64,000 nucleotides of DNA. Source: a bacterium (GTDB lineage Bacteria > SZUA-182 > DTGQ01). The stretch's first letter is position 1; each line of letters opens with the position of its first letter. This document shows positions 44,542-52,700 of this stretch, in pieces. A model generated the notes under the pieces. That model made no database searches. It saw nothing but the letters and a program-made list of their open reading frames with translations, and was not told where the DNA came from. The DNA is taken from contig JBFLZW010000036.1 in the NCBI GenBank assembly GCA_040755755.1, positions 43,296 through 107,295 on the forward strand, read 5' to 3'. The position numbers and the translations under genes were made by a program.

Positions 44542-46767
44542 TTATGGCTCCAGGGGATCAGCCACCACAAATGGAGTATAACTGATGCGGGAGCGGGAGA
44601 GAGACGAATTGGAAAAGCGGAGTTGAAGCCGGATTCTTTCTTTTGGGAGCAAGCCATTTGAACCGGTGGAAATTTTCAGATAGGGACTGCCATTCTCAGC
44701 GGTTCCCGATCTATTCAGCAGAGAGATACCATCCGGGAGCCCCTCCAGGATAAAACTCAAGGGGGAAGACAGTACCTCGCCGCTATTATTGATCAAAGTA
44801 ACTATCTGCGCCCATTGACCGGATTGACGGTCCTGCCGGATTTGCTGGATTTTCTGGGTAAAAACTTCCATATTGTCACCAGGTATTCGACACAGAGCCA
44901 GGTTTGAGCGGTTTGACAGCTCTCCGACACTGCTTTCAGATCTCACCTGATAGATATACGTTTTCCCCTGCTCCACATCGGTGTCAACATAGTACTGCTC
45001 TGAAGTGACAGCAACCTCTTCAAAACCCAGAATCCCTGCATCATCATCTTTCAACAGTCCGATGCCATCTCCTCCGAGAAGCTGTTTACGATAAACGTGG
45101 CTGACTGAAGAATCGGCAGGAGCTGTCCAGCGCAGCTTTATCGATATCGTTTCGCCATCGCCATCGGGCTCGGCCTGGAGATTTCTGGCAAAAGGAAAGT
45201 GGTCATCTCCGAGCCAGACCTGAGCGCCATAATAGGGGTTAGCTGTTCCTATGAAAAGCCCCAGGGGGGTGGAAACCATGGTTCGAACGCCAATATTGAA
45301 TTTATCCTTAAAGCCGTTCATGGTAACCGGATACCACTGAACACCGTTACGGGTTTTCCACAGGTCAAAACCGGCAATCAGGTTGGTAACTCTCTCGCCT
45401 ACTACACCCGGCAGGTTCTGTCCATCACCGCCGCTCGACGGTTTGCCCTTGACAATATCCAGTATGCTTAAAACATCGGGACTTGCCTCGTTCAGCAGGT
45501 CCATTATGTCGGGATTCCGGAGGGTGATACTGCTGTCCATGGTAGCTACATAGAGCCAATCCTGATGAACTTCCATTCTCCATATATACCCTGCGAATGG
45601 ATTACCCATACCGGCAGGCAGGCGGCTGATGGGGGCCTTGAATCCGTCCTCCGGAGTCATGCGGCTCCTGCCGCAGACAAGCTGCCAGGTATCGTCCGGA
45701 TTGATTCTGATTATTTCTGCCGGTGCAGGTCCTACTTTGGTCACGAAATCGAACCCTCCCAGACCGCAACCCGTGCCGATATAGAGCCGATCGCGGAAGG
45801 TACACATACTGATTACATATTCATTCAGATTATAGGCTTCCCTTCCCAGACGATCACGACGCCAGGCGCCGTGCGTGACTACCGGCGTAAAGGCATAGTG
45901 CCCATTGGCATTCTTTGCAGCAGCATCCGTCTTCAGAACCGAAAAGCCGTTATCGGGGTCTACTGTTCCGACGTAGAGGTAGTTGTTGAACACTTCGACT
46001 TCGAAAGGCTGGACGTCCGGGGGGTTTACCTGGGTGATATCCGCGGTTACTGTCCCCCCCTCGGATGTGACCGTGGCCAGGTCTATCTCCATAAGCCTGG
46101 GCCGCTCCGGCAGATTCATATTGGCGGTCAGATACAGTTTTCCTTTATATTGAGCGAATGACCGCAATCCGAAGGTTTCGACATTTCCCAGGACCTGCGG
46201 CACCCTGCTTCTGACCTCCTGGAAATTTTTCCCATCCGTACTCCGCAGGAGTCTGGCGGGATAGTTGGGCAGCAGTTCTTTACTGAGGTATCCTCCAACG
46301 TACAGGGCCTCCGTTCCATTCGGCTCGACCGCCACTATCATGCCCCGATATCCTTGATCCCGTGCTATTCCCGAAGATATTTCCGGAGATTGATAGACCC
46401 GATCCCATCTATTCACCTGAGGATCATAAGCCCAGATCTCGGCACGGAAATCCGGATTATCCGGACATTCCACATCGGGTATTACCGGAGGGTAGTCCTC
46501 CGGTTTAAACACCATAGACAGATAGCACAGCATATCCCTGTTCGTACCAACATACAGTTTTCCCTTGAACCAAGCCATTGACCATGCATAGCTGTTATGC
46601 CGGGAACCAAACCCGTCCTCACTGACCTTCTCGAAACCCCTCTGGCCAATCATCTCCCATACGGACTGCTGATCCGCCTGACTGGCGACGGCAAAACCCA
46701 TACGACCAAGAATAAGAATCGAGATACCAAGTGCTGCGATTAAAAACTTCACTGCATTTTTCCTCAT
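44542..46767 (-). CDS. Secreted beta-propeller-like protein with Fn3-type domain
   Basis: The protein (about 741 aa) begins MRKNAVKFLIAALGISILIL, a signal peptide. The N-terminal 480 residues contain repeated strands of the type MAWFKGKLYVGTNRD, YKGKLYLTANM, FNNYLYVGTVD, FRDRLYIGTGCG and HQDWLYVATMDSS, which look like blades of a propeller. A fibronectin-III-like domain follows (IKLRWTAPADSSVSHVYRKQ ... YIYQVRSESSVGE), then a beta-rich C-terminal domain. The start at 46767 is supported by AAGGGGGG and AAAGG upstream. Function is unknown; extracellular binding is likely. Confidence 0.78.
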   Translation of the reverse strand: MRKNAVKFLIAALGISILILGRMGFAVASQADQQSVWEMIGQRGFEKVSEDGFGSRHNSYAWSMAWFKGKLYVGTNRDMLCYLSMVFKPEDYPPVIPDVECPDNPDFRAEIWAYDPQVNRWDRVYQSPEISSGIARDQGYRGMIVAVEPNGTEALYVGGYLSKELLPNYPARLLRSTDGKNFQEVRSRVPQVLGNVETFGLRSFAQYKGKLYLTANMNLPERPRLMEIDLATVTSEGGTVTADITQVNPPDVQPFEVEVFNNYLYVGTVDPDNGFSVLKTDAAAKNANGHYAFTPVVTHGAWRRDRLGREAYNLNEYVISMCTFRDRLYIGTGCGLGGFDFVTKVGPAPAEIIRINPDDTWQLVCGRSRMTPEDGFKAPISRLPAGMGNPFAGYIWRMEVHQDWLYVATMDSSITLRNPDIMDLLNEASPDVLSILDIVKGKPSSGGDGQNLPGVVGERVTNLIAGFDLWKTRNGVQWYPVTMNGFKDKFNIGVRTMVSTPLGLFIGTANPYYGAQVWLGDDHFPFARNLQAEPDGDGETISIKLRWTAPADSSVSHVYRKQLLGGDGIGLLKDDDAGILGFEEVAVTSEQYYVDTDVEQGKTYIYQVRSESSVGELSNRSNLALCRIPGDNMEVFTQKIQQIRQDRQSGQWAQIVTLINNSGEVLSSPLSFILEGLPDGISLLNRSGTAENGSPYLKISTGSNGLLPKERIRLQLRFSNSSLSRSRISYTPFVVADPLEP

Positions 46768-46886
46768 GGCCTTTATCCCCCCTTGACTAAGTAAAAAATC
46801 CACCGTTAACCTCCATCCACCTGAACCATGAAATACCAAGAACCTGTTATCTTCTCATTGATAATCCCTCCTTTGTTTGAGGTTTT

Positions 46887-47708
46887 TTACTTGAAGTCCA
46901 CTCTGGGAAAGAATTTATCGAGCAGTTCCAGGAGAACATGAGGTGATTGCATTGGATAGAAATGCCCCTGGTCAGAAATCGTCGCGAATTCACAATCCGG
47001 CATAATTTCTTTGAGTCGCTCTCCAATAGCGCGGTAAGGAGAAAAAGAACCATAGATGCAAAAGGCAGGACAGGAAATTTGAGAGATTTTCTCCTCGGTC
47101 AAGCTTTTTACCGACCGAAACTCCTTCAAGACCGAAGTATCTTCGATCAGATGCACAAGGCGGTCCGATTGCCTGGTGCCCCCGATGCGAAGGCCATGCT
47201 GGATAGGTACATAAAAACTTTTTCGCACAACATTTTCCACATCCACCAGTTCTTCCTCGGTGTGGATTCCCACCCGCTCCAGATCGTCCCGGTAGAGCTC
47301 CCATCCCTGCCAGTCATCGAGCCGCCGAAGGTGCAGCAAGGCGGGGATACCTGCATCCAGGATCACCAAACCAGCCGTTTGCTGAGGATAGGCAGCCGCA
47401 AAATGGAGAGCGATCGCCCCACCGAAGCTATGGCCGATGAGCAGGGCGCGGGTAATTTTCAGATGGTCCAAAAGGCCTTTCAACTCTTCAATCATTTCAT
47501 CCGAGGTATATCCGGACGCTGGCCGGTCGCTGTATCCGTGTCCCCGCAAGTCGTAGGCGGTGACCCGGTATTTTTTGGCCAGGGCGGGTAAAATATTCAT
47601 AAACCAGATGGACAGGTTCCCGGTAATCCCGTGAATCAAAACAACGTCAGGACCTTTTCCATGCTGCTGATAATGGATAGCTAATTGATTTACCAAAACT
47701 TTCGGCAT
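46887..47708 (-). CDS. Alpha/beta hydrolase
   Basis: The protein (about 273 aa) has the alpha/beta-hydrolase fold: oxyanion region VVLIHGITGN, YDLRGHGYSDRP, nucleophile elbow GHSFGGA, and catalytic His in ISDQGHFYP. The expected catalytic acid after strand 7 is not obvious (IYGSFSPYRA where GxxD is usual), so the acid may be elsewhere or activity changed. It is the last gene of the minus-strand run behind the megasynthases, 160 bp from the phosphatase-like gene. A thioesterase-like or editing role on the lipid product is possible but inferred. ATG 47708 is spaced well from AGGA. Confidence 0.85.
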   Translation of the reverse strand: MPKVLVNQLAIHYQQHGKGPDVVLIHGITGNLSIWFMNILPALAKKYRVTAYDLRGHGYSDRPASGYTSDEMIEELKGLLDHLKITRALLIGHSFGGAIALHFAAAYPQQTAGLVILDAGIPALLHLRRLDDWQGWELYRDDLERVGIHTEEELVDVENVVRKSFYVPIQHGLRIGGTRQSDRLVHLIEDTSVLKEFRSVKSLTEEKISQISCPAFCIYGSFSPYRAIGERLKEIMPDCEFATISDQGHFYPMQSPHVLLELLDKFFPRVDFK

Positions 47709-47825
47709 CACTTTTTCCTGAATTTAGAGATATTGATGGATCCAGCCATTCAACCGCTCGAATGTGCTGACAAATTTAAATGGAAGCAAAACAGCAATAA
47801 CCTGTTCCCCAGGTTTTTGAAAAGG

Positions 47826-47872
47826 CGGTTATCAGTTTTCAGTGGAAAACTGATAACTGATAACTTTTTTAT
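47826..47872. repeat. CTGATAA heptamer repeat with hairpin
   Basis: GTTATCAGTTTTC and its complement GAAAACTGATAAC form a hairpin, followed by another CTGATAAC unit and six T. It is a third heptamer family related in style to GTCAGGA and TGACCAC, and lies just after the phosphatase-like gene. Confidence 0.8.
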
Positions 47873-49485
47873 TAAACATACCCCAGGCTTTTCAGCCGAA
47901 GCATGATCTGCTCCTGACCTTCTGTATCTTCAATCTGAGCAGGAATATCCTGGCCTCGTTCCGGAGGCAGAGTAGGAGCGCCAGTTTCTACCGGATGGGC
48001 CTGTAAATACGCCGGGTCGAAAATCTGGGTCATTACCTGTCCTTCCATGTCTGCCGGTATCGGGACTCCCAGGGTATAGAGCAATGTCGGGGTCATATGA
48101 ACAATAGATGCAGGAGGCATAACCACGCCTTTGCGGATGGCCGGACCAACGGCTGCGAAAATCCCTTCAGGCCGGTGGGTGCCCATGATTTGGGAACGGG
48201 GCCGGCAGCAGACATCGGAAGGATAAATGGAGATAAATCCGCTGTCCCGCAAGGTCAGAGTCAAATCCGGGGCACAGTCGATATAATCTCCGGCAAATGC
48301 CTCCTCCCTGGTCCAGATTTCTTTGATCAGGGGCTCGCCGGTTCGCGGATCGAGGCAGTTGGTGCGCAGCTTTTCCATCAGCTCCTCCCGGAAAGAGAGG
48401 TATTCAGCAGGCGGAATCCCCTCCTCTCCACGCTTTCCAGCCACCTGAATAATGATCCCGTTGCTGCTGGCTGTTGCGGCATATGCCTTGGTCTTCTTCC
48501 AGTCAAGATGGAGAAGGCTCCGGTAGGGGGATTCCACCCCCAGGCTTTCCATGTCGTCTTCGGAGGGCCTGGTATTGCCCTTCCACTTGAGATATCCCTG
48601 CTCGCAGAGCCATTGATTGAGATAGAGGATTTCTCTGGTCGGCCCAAAACCATGGTCGGAGGCAAGGAAAATGTTTGCCTGCGGACCAGCCAGATCAACG
48701 ATTTCCTGAAGGAACTCGTCCAGGTTCCGAAAATATTGCAGGCACAGCCGCCGCACTTTTTCCTCCCAGGGTAAGAGCTTACCAAGGGCATAAGCCGGAT
48801 CTAAAAACCGCCAGCAAACATGCTGGATACGATCCAGGCCGTCAAAAACTGCGGCTGTCAGGTGGCAGGGGTCATTCTTCATTAAATATCGCATCACCTC
48901 AAACCACTGCCGCTCCCGGCGAATATGCAGTGAAATCCAGTCTTCATACTCTTCCTTTTGACACCCCTTGACTGACTTTTCTTCTTCCCGGAAGTTCAGG
49001 GCCATCTCCCTGGTATCGAGCCCGGGAAGATTCCGCAGACGGTCGAAGAGGTCTTCCGGATAACTGTTCTTCCTCAGCCATCGCCAACTGACCCAGCCCG
49101 GAATGATATAGCCGGAAATCGACGGAGGGGGATTCATGCCGATGAAATTCAGACTTCCGGCCCGCATCCCATGCCGGTTCACGATCGACCAGATGGTTTC
49201 CCGCTGGATATTGCGGAAGGAAAGCCATTTGATATACCGGCTTTTGGGCGATTCGAATTGCAGGAAGTTAAACACGCCGTGCGTTCCGGGCCGGACTCCG
49301 GTTATCAGAGATATCCAGGCCGGCGGGGTCAGGGGAGGAATAACGGAAGTCAATTCTCCCCGGCATCCCAAAGAAAGCAATTTCTTTAAAAAGGGCATAG
49401 TTCCGTCTTCCATGAGATGATCCAGCACGGTAAAAGATGCCCCGTCAAGTCCGATTAAAACCGTTTGCCTGTCAAGACAGCTCAT
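47872..49485 (-). CDS. Alkaline-phosphatase-superfamily phosphodiesterase/hydrolase
   Basis: The protein (about 537 aa) belongs to the type I phosphodiesterase / nucleotide pyrophosphatase branch. VLIGLDGASFTVLD gives the first metal-binding Asp, LTPPAWISLITGVRPGTHGVFN contains the nucleophile loop, FLASDHGFGPT gives Asp-His ligands, and GTHRPEGIFAAVGPAIRKG with VHMTPTLLYTLGVPIP closes the site. There is no signal peptide. The start at 49485 overlaps the ACP gene; ATG 49491 is too close to GGAGA. Homologues often act on phospholipid or glycan head groups. Here it is coupled to an ACP and lipid-type megasynthases, so it may transfer or remove a head group on their product. Confidence 0.85.
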   Translation of the reverse strand: MSCLDRQTVLIGLDGASFTVLDHLMEDGTMPFLKKLLSLGCRGELTSVIPPLTPPAWISLITGVRPGTHGVFNFLQFESPKSRYIKWLSFRNIQRETIWSIVNRHGMRAGSLNFIGMNPPPSISGYIIPGWVSWRWLRKNSYPEDLFDRLRNLPGLDTREMALNFREEEKSVKGCQKEEYEDWISLHIRRERQWFEVMRYLMKNDPCHLTAAVFDGLDRIQHVCWRFLDPAYALGKLLPWEEKVRRLCLQYFRNLDEFLQEIVDLAGPQANIFLASDHGFGPTREILYLNQWLCEQGYLKWKGNTRPSEDDMESLGVESPYRSLLHLDWKKTKAYAATASSNGIIIQVAGKRGEEGIPPAEYLSFREELMEKLRTNCLDPRTGEPLIKEIWTREEAFAGDYIDCAPDLTLTLRDSGFISIYPSDVCCRPRSQIMGTHRPEGIFAAVGPAIRKGVVMPPASIVHMTPTLLYTLGVPIPADMEGQVMTQIFDPAYLQAHPVETGAPTLPPERGQDIPAQIEDTEGQEQIMLRLKSLGYV

Positions 49486-49771
49486 GCTCATTCTCCAGAT
49501 TTTGGTGAATAAAACTGACCAGGTCTCTGACCTTGATATCCCGGACTTCCCGCTCTCCGATGCCCGCCAGGTATTCCGCGAAGGGGAAGGGACGGTTGAA
49601 ATGCTCCTCAATCATTGATCCCAGAACCACGGCATCGATCGATTCAAAATCCAAGTCGGTAAAGAGCGAGGTATCCGGCGTGATCTCACCGGAATACTCC
49701 CATTCGTCTTTCAGACTGCTGATGATTTTCGATACTGACTTAAAAATGTTTTCCTGATTTCTCTCATCCAT
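49472..49771 (-). CDS. Free-standing acyl carrier protein
   Basis: The 99-aa protein is an ACP: helix 1 IFKSVSKIISSLKDEW, then DTSLFTDLDFESIDAVVLGSMIEEHF, where the Ser of DFESID is the phosphopantetheine site. This DFES-type site differs from the LGIDSIKR sites of the carrier domains in the megasynthases, so it likely serves a separate step such as starter loading or product release. The start at 49771 overlaps the megasynthase stop by eight bases and has GAGGGA upstream. It is translationally linked on both sides. Confidence 0.88.
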   Translation of the reverse strand: MDERNQENIFKSVSKIISSLKDEWEYSGEITPDTSLFTDLDFESIDAVVLGSMIEEHFNRPFPFAEYLAGIGEREVRDIKVRDLVSFIHQNLENEHELS

Positions 49772-52700
49772 TATGGAATCCCTCAAAAATCGTAGTGGCA
49801 ATTATGTATTCTTTCTCCTGAATAGTGTATACCTGGATGGGGTTCATCCCAAGGCCGGGGAATTCTTTCCTGAGATCTTCCCCCAAAGATACTTTTACCT
49901 CCCCTGTCGGAAAGTCGAATGCAGAAATTATGATGCTTCTCCATAAATCTCCATTCTGGCCCCGTCGTCCAAGGGCCTTGATCACTGCCTCCTTTGCGCA
50001 TCGGAACCGGATGGCGACTTCTGCCTGACCGTTTCTATCCAGCCCGGACAGAATGGTTTTCTCTTCCGGACTGAAAATGCTCTCAAAAGATTCTTCCGGC
50101 AATCGAATCTGTTTCCCGCTTGCAATCTGCGGGGACAGGTCTATGCTGATCCCGGCAGTCAGCCGCCCTCCTTCGGCTGCTACGGCTATGGCAGCATTGT
50201 CGGTATACGCCAGGGAGAAAGAGGGGATCACCGGCACCTGTCTCATCCATTCTCCCTCAAGTTCCGGTTTCTCCTGCTCGGCATCGATGATGCTGACATC
50301 TGCCGGATAAAAATGCCGGTCAAAAGAGGCTTGCAGAAAGCCCCGGATAGCATCCTTGGCCACCATTCTTCCAAGCAGCCACTCCCCCTGCTGCCTGGCC
50401 GAAGGCATCTGATGATAGATTTCCCGCTCCCGGCGGCTTAAGACCATATAAGCCATGACATGCCTGAACACGTCCGCTTCTCCCCGCCAGAACTGCTGAA
50501 TCAGGGAGTAAACCGGAGGCTTCCGGCTCTCGGCGGTCACCCCGGCCTTCGGTTCCAGGAGTCGTCCGACAAAGCCTCGATGCGGAAATCTCCAGAAGTC
50601 ATATAATTCTCTGGACCAGTAGAACCGCCAATCCTCCCAGCCGATGAGCTGCACCACCAGCCGTCCATCGCCGGTCAAAAGGTCAAGATCAGCCCGGACC
50701 TGGGTAGCGGTTACCTCCCGCAGCCGCATCAGGGTCTGCAGGCGGCTTCCGGGGGCAGGGGGCGGCCCATACAGGCGCAGGGACTCAAGGGCAATGGGGA
50801 AAATGACAAAACCGCTGTCCAGATACTCGACCGGCCAATAGCCCACCAGTTGTCCGGCTGCATCCAGTAAAAAAGGATCGGTCAAAAAGTCCGGCTGAGG
50901 ACCGGACCGGAAGAGACCGGCTCTGGGCAGGGTCTCCAACCGGGCCTTCAATCCATTTTCCCCGACGGAATCCAGGGATACAATACCCTGAAATCTTGGA
51001 CCGTGAAACATCCGGTGCTCGCTGTAAACCTGCTCTGCCGTGTGGCTGGCAGTCCGCTCATTCTGCAGGACGAATTCCCGAACAGGAGGAGGAGAAGGAT
51101 ACTGCGCGGCAAAAAACACCCGGCCGCTGATTACCGGCTTTTGATCCGCATCGGGAGGAGGTGTTCCTTTCACCGAATTGAAAATCTGAACCATCGCCTC
51201 TCCCGGAGCCACTGCCTCTGCCCTGATTCTGAGGGTGACCGCTTCCTCGCGCTCCAGGCAGATCCATTGGCTGGCTGCCACTCTGTCAACCCGCACCAGT
51301 TCCTGACCGGGAAATAACAGGGAAGCAACCTCGGCCATGATTTCAATGCTCACGGTCATGGGAACTACCGGCAGGGCACCCAGCGAGGCATCGAATTCGG
51401 AAATCTTCTGGCCGAACCGGTGATCATCCAGGAAAAGATCCTCCCGCAAATCTATCTGCCTCACTACGGTAACGCTTTTTCCCGGCTTCAGATCGATAAT
51501 CGTCCCCACAAAGGGAAGAATCCTGTCGCTGCCTGAGTCATCCCTGGGCTCGACGGGGACTGGTTCCATGCTGGGGGAATCAGCGGGAGCTTCGATTTTT
51601 TTCTTGAGATAATCAATAACCTGGCGGATGGTTTTCAGGCCTGAGATGCGCTCAACATCCTCTTCCCCTAATTGAGCATACTGACTGCGGAAAGAGCCGA
51701 CAATCTCCACCCGCTTGATTGAATCGATACCCAGATCACCTTCCATGTCCAGGTCAAGATCAATCATCTCTTTCGGGTATCCTGTTTTTTCGCTGACCAG
51801 ATCGAGCATGATCCGCGTAAGCTCTTCCTCGGTCATCGAAGAGGATTGCTTTGGCTGCTGATCCGCATCCTCAGTGACTGGACTCCCGCTGCCGCCGGGG
51901 CTCCCTGTTTCGGGGAAATGACGATTCAGGTGGGACTCCTGTCCTTGCCCCGTTTGTATGTGGTCTGTAGGAGCAGGCCCCTGTGCCTGCCCTTTTGGTG
52001 CCGCCCCTGCACCTGACCTCTGGCCTCCTACATCTGGCCCTTCCTCACTGACCACTGGCCACTGGCCACTGGCCACTCTCCTGGCTCCTGACTCCTGGCT
52101 CCTGACTCCTGGCCCCTCCTCACTGACCACTGGCCACTGGCCACTGGCCACTGCTTTCCGCTCCAGATAAGCCTGCATCATCTCCTTCTGGGTATCGAGA
52201 AAATTGCTCATGGTCTGGAAATAGTGCTGCATCACTGGTGGGGAAGGAGCCTGCAAGGATGGAATCTGGTCCTGGAATTCAGCCTCTACCTCCACCCTGC
52301 CTCTCCTGCCACAGGGGCTCCCTGCCTCGATGGGGAGGGGATTTTGGGGTGCTTTTTTAATCTTGCGCTCTTTAACAGATAAGGAGTACAGGCCAAGAGG
52401 AATCTTAAGCTCCACTCCCCTGGGCTTTTCCCTGTGCTCGCCATCTGAAAAGAAAACAGGCTGCGGCGAGCGGTATTGATAGAGATACGGCAAGTTCAAA
52501 GGTATCCGTTGAGCGCTCAGCAGGCCGATCAGATGATTGAGCTGGGTGATCCCTGATCGTCTCATGACGTTGGAAGGAATGGCCAGATGAGGCTTGCCCC
52601 GCAGGATATCCTCGACAAAAGCGGTCAGGTTCCCCCTGGGACCAGCCTCAATAAAAATCCTGGTGCCCGAATTGTACATATTTTCGATGGTCTGGCGAAA

